The notes beneath the pieces were generated by a model, which did no database searches, had not been told where the DNA came from, and saw only the letters and a list, made by a program, of their open reading frames with translations. Shown piece by piece: positions 1 to 8,998 of a stretch of 64,000 nucleotides of DNA (the first letter of the stretch is position 1; every line of letters begins with the position of its first letter). The stretch is taken from positions 5,791,501 to 5,855,500 of the forward strand of contig NZ_CP062260.1 of NCBI RefSeq assembly GCF_014863545.1, written 5' to 3'. Both the position numbers and the translations under genes were made by a program. The stretch is from Paenibacillus sp. JNUCC32 (lineage in GTDB: Bacteria; Bacillota; Bacilli; Paenibacillales; Paenibacillaceae).

Positions 1-1
1 C

Positions 2-235
2 TCTGCCGTAGTGGCGCCTACGTTCGGCTTTAATTTCGACACGGCTCCGGTCAAAACGGAGGTCGCGGCCATCACGAACGTAGCCAAGGAATTTATTCCG
101 GCGCTGTACACCGGCTCCGTCGATCCTGAAGAATATCTGCCGAAGGCTAAACAAAAGTTCCAGGATGCCGGCATCGACAAAGTGATCGCCGAAGCTCAAA
201 AGCAGTTCGATGAGTGGAAGGCTCAAAACAAGTAA
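2..235 (+). CDS. C-terminal end of an ABC sugar substrate-binding protein (partial)
   Basis: The frame is already open at the left edge, so this is the last 77 residues of a longer protein that starts outside the window. The tail is rich in Lys, Glu and Gln and ends in a helix with repeated KAKQKF / EAQKQFDEWK elements. This is typical of the C-terminus of LplA/YtcQ-type extracellular solute-binding lipoproteins (DUF3502 group) that feed oligosaccharide ABC importers. A secreted GH85 enzyme begins 129 bases downstream, so the transporter may import glycan fragments released by that enzyme; that link is inference. The GTG at 11 is an internal codon and not a start. The family call rests on a short tail, so confidence is moderate. 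Confidence 0.6.
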   Translation, partial: SAVVAPTFGFNFDTAPVKTEVAAITNVAKEFIPALYTGSVDPEEYLPKAKQKFQDAGIDKVIAEAQKQFDEWKAQNK

Positions 236-351
236 TCCGTAAAGGGTATGAAGGGTAGAAGCGGCTGTTCCTTACGGCCGTTTCTCTCTGTCCTTTCTTT
301 CTTCACCGAAAAAGGTTCCAATGTGCGTAAGCGAAATGATCTTCGAATAAT

Positions 352-357
352 AGGAGG
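352..357 (+). promoter_or_regulatory. Ribosome-binding site fixing the GH85 start
   Basis: A perfect AGGAGG stands 7 bases before ATG 365. It rules out the longer reading from 248, whose first 39 residues have no signal-peptide character. Confidence 0.85.
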
Positions 358-364
358 TTTTCCC

Positions 365-3145
365 ATGAAACGAATCAAACCGGATTATTACGCAAGAACC
401 CAGTGGAAGCGCAGAATGGCGGCATGGATGAGCACGGCTTTGCTTGCCGCATCCCTGACGGGCTTTGCCGGAGAAGCCGAAGCGGCCCAGCCGGATTCGT
501 CGTATTGGTATCCGAACACGCTGCTGGAATGGTCGCCGTCCAAGGACAAGGATGCCCGTTTTAACCGGGGAACGGTGAAGCTGGAGGATCAGCGCATCCA
601 AGGAAGCAAAGTAAACGGCAACGCCAAGGAAGAAGTAAAGGTGCTATCGATCGCTTCCATGTATCCGAGCACAAGCGGAGCTCCTTCGCAGGGCTCGGAG
701 AAGTTCCATACCTATACGTTCAGCAATTGGCAGTACATCGACAAGCTGGTCATGTGGGGCGGCTCCGCAGGCGAAGGATTAATCGTTCCGCCAAGCAGCG
801 ACGTCATCGATGCGGCCCATAAGAATGGGGTTCCTGTTTTTGGAACCGTTTTCTTGCCGCAAACCGAGCACGGAGGCAAAATCCAGTGGCTGCATGATCT
901 GTTAAAGCAGCGGGAGGACGGTTCTTTCCCGGTTGCGGATAAGCTGATCGAGGTAGCGACGTACTACGGATTCGACGGCTGGTTCATCAATCAGGAAACG
1001 CAGGGCGGAACGCCGGAAGATGCGGCCAAGATGGCTGAGTTTCTGACTTACTTGCAGCAGAACCAAGGACCCGGCATGGAAGTGATCTGGTACGATTCCA
1101 TGATCAAGGAGGGACCGGTGAAGTGGCAGGGGGCCCTGACGGATAAGAACGAAATGTTCTTCCAACAGGGAAATCAGCGGGTTTCCGACAACATGTTCAT
1201 CGATTTCCGCTGGCAGTTCAAAGACGAGAAGAACGGCCAATACGATTACATTACTCCGTTCTTGAACTCCCCGGCCAAAGCGGCGGAGCTTGGCCGCAGT
1301 CCGTATGATCTATATGCCGGCATCGACGTGGAGGCGAAGGGCTACGAAGGCAGGTTCAATTGGCCGGTTCTGTTCCCGGACGGGAAGAAAGCCACGACCT
1401 CCCTGGGCATTTACCGTCCGGATTGGGCGTACAACAGCTCCGAAACCCATGAGGAGTACATGAATAAGGAGCAGATTTTCTGGGTGGGACCCGGAATGAA
1501 TCCAGCGAACACGTCACAGCCTGCAGGGACCGATCCGCTTGCCTGGAGAGGGATTGCCCATGATGTCGTTGCAAAAACCGTGCTGACCGACTCCGAATTC
1601 GTCACCCATTTCAATACGGGCAACGGCCATTTGTTTGCGGTGGACGGCAAAGTGATGCGAAGCCGCGATTGGAGCAACCGGAGCCTGCAGGATATTTTGC
1701 CGACCTGGCGATGGATCGCGGAGACTAACGGCAAAGGCGAGGCCCTGAAACCGGGATTTGATTTCGGCAAATCCTACTACGGCGGCAGCTCGCTTCAAGT
1801 GGCGGGTGCCGTAAGCAAAGGCTCCTCCACCCATCTCAAGCTGTATAAGGCGAATATCCCGGTGGAAGCGACCACGGAAGTATCACTCGTGTATGCCGAC
1901 AATGCCAAGGACGCCAAGGTGAAGATCGGCTTGGCATTCTCCGATGCGCCGGATCGGTACGAATTTTTCGAGCCTGGCAAGTGGACCGCCACGGGCGCGA
2001 ATCAGGATTGGAAGCAGGGAAGCGTCAAGCTGAACAAGTATAAAGGCCGCACGATTGCCGGAATCTCGCTTCAATTCGAGTCCGCGGCGGATCAGGCGGA
2101 TTATCGGGCCAACATCGGCCGCCTGGCGGTTACGCAGGTGAACGACAAGGCGAAGAAACCGCACGCGGTAACCGATTTGAAGGTTATCGAGAATGATTTC
2201 CGCGATGGAATATATGGTGATGCGCGCTTGTCGTGGGAAGCGCCGAAACAGAATGAAGACGTACTGTACTATCAGGTTTATCGCATCCTTCCGGACGGCA
2301 AGTACGAACTGATGGGCATGACGGGAAATACCGTTTATTACGTACCGGAAATGAAGCGTTCGCTTAAGGAGGAGGCAACCGAAATGGTTGTGATTCCGGT
2401 AAACCGCCACTACCAGCAAGGAAAGGCGGCATCCGCCAGCTTCGACTGGCCGGAATATCCGAAGCCGACGGCAGCCTTCAAGGCGGATAAAACCCTGATT
2501 GCGCCGGGAGAAACGGTGCAATTCACGGATCTTTCCTCGGAAGTGACGGAGTCCTGGAGCTGGAGCTTCCCTGGCGGGCAGCCGGCGTCCAGTACGGACC
2601 AGCATCCTAAAGTGACCTATCCCGAGGAAGGAACGTACGAGGTCACGCTGACCGCTAAAAATAGCGTTGGCGAGGATCGGATCCAGAAGAAGCTCATCAC
2701 GGTAACCCGGGAAGCCGAGAACGGCGTCGGCAACCTTGCTCTTGGCAAAAGCGCGTCCGCATCCAGCTTCGTGAACGAGAAGGAAGCGCCGCCATTTGCA
2801 GTGGACGGCAATGCCGCCACCAAATGGTGTGCCGTCGGAGACGGGCCGCACTGGCTGACGGTAGACTTGGGAGCCGAGCACAAGGTCAGCGAATTCGTGA
2901 TCAAGCACGCGGAAGCCGGAGGCGAGCCTGCCGCGTTCAACACGCGGGCTTTCTCCATTCAAGTAAGCTCGGACGGCAAGGAGTGGAAGGATGCCGTCTC
3001 GGTCAAAGACAACACGCAAGGGATCAGCAGCCATGCCATCGAACTTACCTCCGCACGGTACGTGCGTCTTCAGATCGAGAAGGCGACACAGGGCGGGGAC
3101 ACGGCTGCACGGATTTACGATGTTGAAGTGCTGGGCTTGAAATAG
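365..3145 (+). CDS. Secreted GH85 endo-beta-N-acetylglucosaminidase with PKD and F5/8 (CBM32-like) domains
   Basis: This enzyme is predicted to cut the chitobiose core of N-glycans, outside the cell. The 926-residue protein starts with a basic stretch and a hydrophobic segment ending in AEAA, a likely signal peptide. The GH85 catalytic domain follows (about 60-500), with the motif FDGWFINQET. In this family the Asn and Glu of INxE (here N209 and E211) are the catalytic pair. A beta-sandwich linker region follows, then a PKD domain (about 701-786, with a WSWSFPGG core) and an F5/8 type C carbohydrate-binding domain (about 790-926, starting NLALGKSASASS). The ABC substrate-binding gene upstream fits uptake of the released glycans. 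An intrinsic terminator follows directly. The catalytic family is secure; the exact glycan substrate is not visible. Confidence 0.93.
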   Translation: MKRIKPDYYARTQWKRRMAAWMSTALLAASLTGFAGEAEAAQPDSSYWYPNTLLEWSPSKDKDARFNRGTVKLEDQRIQGSKVNGNAKEEVKVLSIASMYPSTSGAPSQGSEKFHTYTFSNWQYIDKLVMWGGSAGEGLIVPPSSDVIDAAHKNGVPVFGTVFLPQTEHGGKIQWLHDLLKQREDGSFPVADKLIEVATYYGFDGWFINQETQGGTPEDAAKMAEFLTYLQQNQGPGMEVIWYDSMIKEGPVKWQGALTDKNEMFFQQGNQRVSDNMFIDFRWQFKDEKNGQYDYITPFLNSPAKAAELGRSPYDLYAGIDVEAKGYEGRFNWPVLFPDGKKATTSLGIYRPDWAYNSSETHEEYMNKEQIFWVGPGMNPANTSQPAGTDPLAWRGIAHDVVAKTVLTDSEFVTHFNTGNGHLFAVDGKVMRSRDWSNRSLQDILPTWRWIAETNGKGEALKPGFDFGKSYYGGSSLQVAGAVSKGSSTHLKLYKANIPVEATTEVSLVYADNAKDAKVKIGLAFSDAPDRYEFFEPGKWTATGANQDWKQGSVKLNKYKGRTIAGISLQFESAADQADYRANIGRLAVTQVNDKAKKPHAVTDLKVIENDFRDGIYGDARLSWEAPKQNEDVLYYQVYRILPDGKYELMGMTGNTVYYVPEMKRSLKEEATEMVVIPVNRHYQQGKAASASFDWPEYPKPTAAFKADKTLIAPGETVQFTDLSSEVTESWSWSFPGGQPASSTDQHPKVTYPEEGTYEVTLTAKNSVGEDRIQKKLITVTREAENGVGNLALGKSASASSFVNEKEAPPFAVDGNAATKWCAVGDGPHWLTVDLGAEHKVSEFVIKHAEAGGEPAAFNTRAFSIQVSSDGKEWKDAVSVKDNTQGISSHAIELTSARYVRLQIEKATQGGDTAARIYDVEVLGLK

Positions 3146-3160
3146 TACGGATGACTAGAA

Positions 3161-3196
3161 AGAGTGTTTCCCTTCATGGGGGAACACTCTTTTTTG
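3161..3196 (+). terminator. Intrinsic terminator after GH85
   Basis: AGAGTGTTtCCC pairs with GGGGAACACTCT around an ATG-containing loop and is followed by a run of T. Confidence 0.9.
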
Positions 3197-3510
3197 GTTA
3201 TTTATATCGTCCCGATCCGTCATAGAAGCGCCGTTTAGGCCCCTGAGCCAGCGTGTCGTGTATAGATTTTGTATAGATAGGGTTGTTAATCTTATGTAGG
3301 ACAGTATATGGATGCTGCGCAAATGACACAAGCTGAGGACGGCATTGATGGCAAGAATGCTGAAAGTGACCGGTCTGACCGATAAATAATGAGTAGAACA
3401 AACAACCATTGATGGCATGGCAGTCATCAATGGTTGTTCTTTCATTTGGGTTTGCAATTGTAAATAATGGAGCTATGCTTACATTAAAGTGGATTAGGAG
3501 AGGAATATCT
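3197..3510 (+). other. Intergenic region with a tandem repeat, a possible 25-codon ORF and a 14-bp hairpin
   Basis: No established gene lies here. TGTATAGAT occurs twice, at 3259-3267 and 3270-3278, an 11-bp period. A 25-codon ORF runs from ATG 3308 to a TAA near 3384, with a weak AGGA 5-6 bases ahead. A perfect 14-bp inverted repeat follows at 3401-3438. This could be a short regulatory RNA or leader peptide, or simply the leader of the hybrid kinase gene. Confidence 0.4.
3401..3438 (+). terminator. Strong hairpin upstream of the hybrid kinase gene
   Basis: AACAACCATTGATG and CATCAATGGTTGTT form a perfect 14-bp stem with a 10-base loop, followed by CTTTCATTT. The T-run is weak, so it could be a terminator or attenuator. 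It lies inside the longest possible reading of the next gene, which argues that the gene really starts further downstream. Confidence 0.55.
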
Positions 3511-6500
3511 TTGGCAAAGAGCCTACCAAGTCACCAAATAAAAAAGAGCCACATTTTATGGTTAATAGGATTACTCATAGTGATTCTATCGAGCATGCGC
3601 ATGCTGTGGGTGGAAGTGTTCCCTGATCAACAGCAGGTGACGATAAATAAGGGGCATCTCGATTTGCGGGAATGGGATGCCGAAGAAGGCGGCATTCTGT
3701 TGCTTGACGGAGAGTGGGAGTTTTATCCCATGCAGTGGCTGCTGGATGGGAGCGGGCAGGATGCATCAGGCGGGCCGAAGCCGAAGCTGATTGCGGTTCC
3801 GGGGGGATGGAATCAAGCTCTGCATGGTAATGGCAAAGCGTCTCCATATGGATTTGCTTCCTATCGCCTGCGTATTCTAGTGAATCCCGAGGAGAAGCTG
3901 AATTATAGCATTCGCGTGCCTAGCGTACGTTCGTCATCCGAATTATATGTCAATGGACGTTTGCTTGCCAAATCCGGGCGGGTGGCGGACACGAAGGAAG
4001 CCTATACCGCGAAGAACCTGCCGTATACTACAAGCTTTACGGCGGACGGCAACGGCGTCATCGAATTAGTGATTCAGGCGGCCAATTATGTGGATAGCCG
4101 AAGCAGCGGCATAGCCAGATCCATTAAATTGGGTTCAGAGGAAGCCGTGGCCAAAGAAATGAAACTCTCGGTTTCGATGCAAACACTGGGAGCCGTTATC
4201 TTCCTTATGCATTCCGTTTATGCACTCATTTTATTTTTACTGGGGAATAGGGAAAAGAGGCTGCTGTATTTTTCCTTGCTGACCCTCTGCGTAACCCTTT
4301 CGAGCATATTGAGCACGGATGAGAAGCTGTTCCATCAATTCATATACATCAGCAGCGATTGGGATTTTCGGTTGTCCAACGCCGCCTTTATGATTGGATG
4401 CTATGCGTTGCTGGAATGCACGAATCATCGCGAACTCTCTTATTGGAACAGGGTTCATCCCGTTTATGCCGCCACGATCTTAGGAACAGCCGGCATTACC
4501 TTGTTCTTGGCTCCGTCTCAGGTGATCATGCTTTTCCCGGTTTATTTGCTGTTGGGCTGCGTAACGGCCGTCATCACGATTATTGCAATCACCAAAACCA
4601 TAATGAAGGGCATTAAAGACCATTTGCTGTTGCTTTTTTCCATGGTTGCGTTGGTCCATCATTTCCTGTGGGCGTTGTTCTTGCGGGAAAGCGCCTTAAG
4701 TGTTGCCCATTATCCGTTTGACCTGATCCTTTCGATGGGATGCTTGGCCGCTGTATGGTTTAAGGGTTATTTCAAGATGCATGCGAACACGAAAGAGATT
4801 GCCGCAACCTTGCAAAGAGTGAATGACCATAAGGATCAATTCCTGGCGAACACGTCCCATGAATTCAAAAATCCGCTGCACAGCATGCTTAACATGTCGC
4901 AATCCGTGTTGAACCGGGAACGGCCTTTGCTGCAGGACAGGAGTGTGAAAGAGCTTGAAACGATTCTGACCGTCGGACGTCGTCTAACACTAATATTAAA
5001 CGATTTGATGGACGTCATGAGTCTGCGGGATGGCAATCCAAGGCTGCAGAAAAAAGCCGTATCGATCCAGCCCATCGTGACGGGGGTGATGGATATGCTG
5101 CAATTTAACGCGGAAGTGAAGTCGGTCAGCATCGTCAATCAGATCCCGGAGGATTTCCCTCCCGTCTTGGCGGACGAGAACCGGATGATTCAAGTCGTGT
5201 TCAATCTGCTGCATAATGCCGTAAAATATACGAATGAAGGGTATATTTCGATTCAAGCTTTTACAGAGGATGACAGAGCTTATATCGCAATTGCCGACAC
5301 GGGGATCGGAATGGATGAAGCCATGCTGAGGCGCTTGTTCCTTCCGTATGAGCAGGTGAGCGCCAGCGAGACCATGATCGAAGGCGGCTTTGGGTTAGGT
5401 CTAAGCATTAGCAAGCAGCTTATTGAGCTTCATCGGGGTACGCTTGAGGTGGCCTCCGTTCCAGGGGAGGGCTCGATATTTACGTTTTCGTTAAAGCTGG
5501 CAGGGCTCGAAACAGAGGAAGAGCAGCATGATTCGAACTCTAACGGACCGCCAACATTGCCGACCATGCCGATGCAGGATACCATTGGGGCCGGTTTGCA
5601 AAAAGAGGAGATCTTCCCGCCAGCCGCGATACAAGGAGCTTTGCCCGAAAGGAGAAGTAACCGACCGCTATTGCTCATCGTTGACGACGATCCCGTCAAC
5701 CTTCAGGTGCTTGAAGCCATACTGCCGCCGGACGAATACGAGGTGACGATGGCAACAAGCGGTAAAGAAGCGTTGGCTGTACTGGATGCGAAGGAGTGGG
5801 ATTTGGTCATCTCCGATATTATGATGCCGCAGATGTCCGGGTATGAGCTGACGCGGAGGATTCGCGAGCGGTTTACGCTCACGGAGCTCCCTGTGCTGCT
5901 GCTTACTGCAAGAAGCCAACCGAAAGACATCCAAAGCGGGTTTCTGGCGGGGGCTAACGATTATGTGACCAAGCCGGTGGAGGCCTTGGAAATCAGGTCG
6001 AGGATTGAGGCCTTAACGACGATTAAACAAACGGTCCGGGAGCAGCTCCGACTGGAAGCGGCATGGCTGCAAGCGCAAATCCAGCCTCATTTTTTATTCA
6101 ATGCTTTAAATGCGGTGACGGCCCTAAGCGACGTTGATTTGGACAAGATGCGGAATCTGCTTGAGGAGTTCAGCAACTTTCTGAGATATAAATTCAGATT
6201 CCAAGACACGGCTGGACTTGTACCGATCGAGGAGGAGCTGAGCCTGGTGCGCTCGTATCTTTATATCGAGCAGGTTCGGTTTGAAGATCGGCTGCAGGTG
6301 GTTTGGGAGGTAGACGACTGCGGAGCCTTGCAAATTCCGTTCCTTTCGATCCAGCCCTTGGTCGAAAATGCGATAAGGCATGGCGTCATGAAGCGCACTT
6401 ATGGGGGAACCGTACATATTCGAATTTCCGTCCATGCCACGCATGCCGAGATAATCGTTCAGGACGATGGGATCGGGATGGATGAAGCTCAATTGCAGCG

Positions 6501-6645
6501 AATCCTAGAGAGAACAGCAAATCATCAGTCCGGGGTCGGATTGATCAATACGGACCAGCGATTAAAACGGCACTTCGGAACAGGGCTTCATATTCAGAGC
6601 AGGTTAGGCGAAGGAACCCGGGTTACTTTTCATGCACGCATCTAA
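3511..6645 (+). CDS. Membrane hybrid sensor kinase with two kinase cores: 7TM sensor, HisKA-HATPase, receiver, LytS-type kinase
   Basis: I start this at TTG 3511 because TAGGAGAGG sits 7 bases before it; the longer frame from 3409 begins inside a hairpin. The 1044-residue protein has an N-terminal anchor, then an extracytoplasmic jelly-roll-like domain (about 50-220). A bundle of membrane helices (about 230-415) resembles 7TMR-DISM sensors. The first kinase has phospho-acceptor H450 in SHEFKNPLH and an HATPase with NLLHNAVKYT, DTGIGM and GGFGLGLS. A receiver follows with D769 in VISDIMMP. A second, LytS/YehU-type kinase ends the protein, with H860 in QPHFLFNALN, then PLVENAIRHG and DDGIGM. 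Two histidine kinase cores flank one receiver in a single chain. No dedicated output regulator is adjacent. The gene downstream may be co-transcribed, 35 bases later. Domain calls are secure; the signal is unknown. Confidence 0.9.
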   Translation: MAKSLPSHQIKKSHILWLIGLLIVILSSMRMLWVEVFPDQQQVTINKGHLDLREWDAEEGGILLLDGEWEFYPMQWLLDGSGQDASGGPKPKLIAVPGGWNQALHGNGKASPYGFASYRLRILVNPEEKLNYSIRVPSVRSSSELYVNGRLLAKSGRVADTKEAYTAKNLPYTTSFTADGNGVIELVIQAANYVDSRSSGIARSIKLGSEEAVAKEMKLSVSMQTLGAVIFLMHSVYALILFLLGNREKRLLYFSLLTLCVTLSSILSTDEKLFHQFIYISSDWDFRLSNAAFMIGCYALLECTNHRELSYWNRVHPVYAATILGTAGITLFLAPSQVIMLFPVYLLLGCVTAVITIIAITKTIMKGIKDHLLLLFSMVALVHHFLWALFLRESALSVAHYPFDLILSMGCLAAVWFKGYFKMHANTKEIAATLQRVNDHKDQFLANTSHEFKNPLHSMLNMSQSVLNRERPLLQDRSVKELETILTVGRRLTLILNDLMDVMSLRDGNPRLQKKAVSIQPIVTGVMDMLQFNAEVKSVSIVNQIPEDFPPVLADENRMIQVVFNLLHNAVKYTNEGYISIQAFTEDDRAYIAIADTGIGMDEAMLRRLFLPYEQVSASETMIEGGFGLGLSISKQLIELHRGTLEVASVPGEGSIFTFSLKLAGLETEEEQHDSNSNGPPTLPTMPMQDTIGAGLQKEEIFPPAAIQGALPERRSNRPLLLIVDDDPVNLQVLEAILPPDEYEVTMATSGKEALAVLDAKEWDLVISDIMMPQMSGYELTRRIRERFTLTELPVLLLTARSQPKDIQSGFLAGANDYVTKPVEALEIRSRIEALTTIKQTVREQLRLEAAWLQAQIQPHFLFNALNAVTALSDVDLDKMRNLLEEFSNFLRYKFRFQDTAGLVPIEEELSLVRSYLYIEQVRFEDRLQVVWEVDDCGALQIPFLSIQPLVENAIRHGVMKRTYGGTVHIRISVHATHAEIIVQDDGIGMDEAQLQRILERTANHQSGVGLINTDQRLKRHFGTGLHIQSRLGEGTRVTFHARI

Positions 6646-6680
6646 ACCTCGGGATAAAACGATATCAGGCGGTGAGATGA

Positions 6681-7292
6681 ATGGAGAGATTGAAAAACAG
6701 CGGATTTTATAAACTAAAATTTTTAATAACGCCGGAAGAATTCAACCAAATGTTGGCACGCTTTGAGCAAAAACAGGCCAAATTTCATCGTACGAACCAT
6801 GCCATGATCCAGCATGATCTAGATCAGGTGACTGAGGCGTATCGTACCTATTATCAGTATTATACGGCGCAGGACCGGCCCGATTACCACCCTTTCTTTG
6901 TCTATTCTATTTCGATTGCTGAGGGGGATGAAAGCTCCGGATTCTTTGTCAGAAATGAAGGTGTCTCATTCCCCTACCGGGGTCAGTGGGCAGAAGATGA
7001 ATTACCCTATATCTTGCTCTCCCTTCCAAAGGGAATTCGAATCGATGCAGAGGATGAACGAGGAAAGTATTATCTGTATGAGGATATTCGGGGACACCGG
7101 CCGTTGACGTATGTTTTTTTCGAAGAAATGGCAGCATCCATGAAAAAAATGACCAAGCCGCTTCGATTCTCGGTACAAGCCGCAAACGCTATGCAAGAGC
7201 AGAAGCCGGCTGTTCGCATAAGTCAACAAGCGGTGAATGATCTGATTGACTCGTGGGTCGTTAAGAAATATGGGCTGGTTATGAACAACTAG
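6681..7292 (+). CDS. Protein of unknown function, 203 aa
   Basis: I do not recognise this family. It is a soluble-looking protein with no signal peptide or membrane helix, rich in Tyr and Phe in its middle part (TYYQYYTAQD, HPFFVYSIS), with an acidic centre and a basic C-terminal helix. ATG 6681 follows GGTGAG by a few bases, and the gene begins 35 bases after the hybrid kinase on the same strand, so co-transcription is likely. It is convergent with the hydrolase gene on the other strand, with only 36 bases between. It could be a cytosolic partner of the kinase, but nothing in the sequence shows that. Confidence 0.7.
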   Translation: MERLKNSGFYKLKFLITPEEFNQMLARFEQKQAKFHRTNHAMIQHDLDQVTEAYRTYYQYYTAQDRPDYHPFFVYSISIAEGDESSGFFVRNEGVSFPYRGQWAEDELPYILLSLPKGIRIDAEDERGKYYLYEDIRGHRPLTYVFFEEMAASMKKMTKPLRFSVQAANAMQEQKPAVRISQQAVNDLIDSWVVKKYGLVMNN

Positions 7293-7328
7293 AGGGACAT
7301 GTCAGGCACGTATAGAGCGTAAGGCAAT

Positions 7329-8840
7329 CTAGCCTTCCAGAAACACCCGGTCCGGATACTTCACTTCCGGGTATTCCTCCGAGGGACCGGTTAGAAGCTT
7401 ACTCTCCATTCCGCGCAAATGCTGATTAAAGAATTCCAGCACGTAGCGGTTGACGATTTCGGCTCCCCTAGATCCATTCATGCTTCCGGTCATGCCGGTC
7501 AGGCGGGTAAGCGGAGAGTACAGCTGAAGATCGGTGAAATTATAGTGTCCTGCACCTTCGATATAAAGGGTCCGTCCTAGTCCCTGTTGAGATAAGCGAT
7601 CCATCAGCTTCAGTTCCAATTCCCGATTCGCCAGAATCATGTCGAATTGTTCTCGCGTTAACCCCAGTGCTTGGAGCTCGGCTTCCGTAGCCGGGGTTTG
7701 GCGATACTTCGCCTGCTGTTCGTTCACCTTCATAAAATCCTCCGATTCCATGAACATAAACGGTTTCTCCATGTCGTCCCGGTCCTTCGTTATGAATAGC
7801 GTTCCGTCCATATTCACGCCGGCTTTGATCCGCGGGTTGGAATAAACGGCTTCAAAGGCTGCAGCCCCGCCGAAGGAATGGCCCATCATGCCGATGTTGT
7901 CCAGATCTAAGGCTCCTTTAAACTTGCTGGCGACGGCGCCTGATTGAAGCCTCTCCAACTGATCCGTGACAAAGGCGATATCCTCATTCCACACCTTCAA
8001 AATAGTGCGGCTGTCCTCGAATAATCGCTCCTGGGATTGTTCCGTAAGAAAACCGGTTACGCGCCCATCGGTAAATGCGGTGGCGGCCGTGCTGTACGTA
8101 TGATCGATGGCAAATACGATATAGCCGTGGCTGGCAAGATGTTCGGCCTGGGACGAATGCAAAATTCTGCCGACCCCCATGCCGTGCGACAACAGCACCA
8201 CCGGATACGGATTCTTCGCCAGCCGCAAACCGGCATGGCCGTTAGCGTTGGCCCGGCTGTATTTCCAATAGTCTAACGCGGCCGCGGGAAGGCCCAGATA
8301 GTCGGAATATGCTTGCATATAGGTGTGAAAGAGCCTTTTATCCTTCGGAAACAACGTAGCTTTCTCGGCGCCTTGGCCAGACGCTGCGGCCGGATACCAT
8401 ACCTGAACGATAAGCTCACGTTTGTCGCCTTTTTGTTCGGTAAACGTTTCTTCCCGGTCCGCATCAACGAAATGGAGCGTATCCGTTCCCACCCTGAACT
8501 CGCCCGAGGGCGTCGGTAAATGGAAAACCGGCAGCAGTGCCGATAAGGCAGCCGATCCGCCCAGCAAAACGACCGAAAGGCCCCATATCGTGTACCGCAG
8601 CGGTTTCTTGACCGTTCGGCGTCTGAACAGAACCAACACAAAGAGCAACGCGGTGACGATGTAGGCCGGAATCATCTGCCACCTGTATCCCTCGACCAGC
8701 AGCTGCACGGCGAACAGCAAACCGCCAGCGATGCCGACGATCGCGCCAGCCTTCCGATTTATTGTGTTACGGCTCAACAGTATTATCAGCATCGCAACGC
8801 AGGCTGCAACCCACAACATTTCCAGAACTCTCATACGCAC
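7329..8840 (-). CDS. Membrane-anchored alpha/beta hydrolase, PAF-acetylhydrolase-like
   Basis: Four hydrophobic helices occupy the first 115 residues or so. They are followed by an alpha/beta hydrolase of the platelet-activating-factor acetylhydrolase type, including the family's characteristic ELIVQVWYPA strand and VVLLSHGMGVGR oxyanion loop. The nucleophile is S322 in GHSFGG, and the late GAGHYNFTD carries the catalytic His. It probably hydrolyses an ester at or near the membrane; the substrate is unknown. GTG 8840 (5 bases after AAGGAG) and ATG 8834 (11 bases) are both possible starts; I prefer GTG on spacing. It is the last gene of a minus-strand series and is separated from the next by about 160 bases. 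Confidence 0.85.
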   Translation of the reverse strand: MRMRVLEMLWVAACVAMLIILLSRNTINRKAGAIVGIAGGLLFAVQLLVEGYRWQMIPAYIVTALLFVLVLFRRRTVKKPLRYTIWGLSVVLLGGSAALSALLPVFHLPTPSGEFRVGTDTLHFVDADREETFTEQKGDKRELIVQVWYPAAASGQGAEKATLFPKDKRLFHTYMQAYSDYLGLPAAALDYWKYSRANANGHAGLRLAKNPYPVVLLSHGMGVGRILHSSQAEHLASHGYIVFAIDHTYSTAATAFTDGRVTGFLTEQSQERLFEDSRTILKVWNEDIAFVTDQLERLQSGAVASKFKGALDLDNIGMMGHSFGGAAAFEAVYSNPRIKAGVNMDGTLFITKDRDDMEKPFMFMESEDFMKVNEQQAKYRQTPATEAELQALGLTREQFDMILANRELELKLMDRLSQQGLGRTLYIEGAGHYNFTDLQLYSPLTRLTGMTGSMNGSRGAEIVNRYVLEFFNQHLRGMESKLLTGPSEEYPEVKYPDRVFLEG

Positions 8841-8998
8841 GCTCGCTCCTTGTTATCGCAATTATTTGTATGATAACGGATCAAGGTTAAAACGAGCGGA
8901 TGGTTTCGTTTAAAAAAGGTTTAAATCCGTGCTGTCCTATGTAGGATTCTCCGGTGTCGGTACCGGAGGCTCGCGCTTTTTGCCGAACCTGCATGTTT

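Noticed and set aside
1883..3034. 383-codon minus-strand ORF inside the GH85 gene
   Set aside because: It lies wholly antisense to a gene with clear domains, shows Arg/Leu-rich shadow composition and has no ribosome-binding site or family motif.
3409..3510. Longer N-terminus of the hybrid kinase
   Set aside because: The stretch includes a perfect hairpin and lacks a ribosome-binding site, while TTG 3511 has a strong one.
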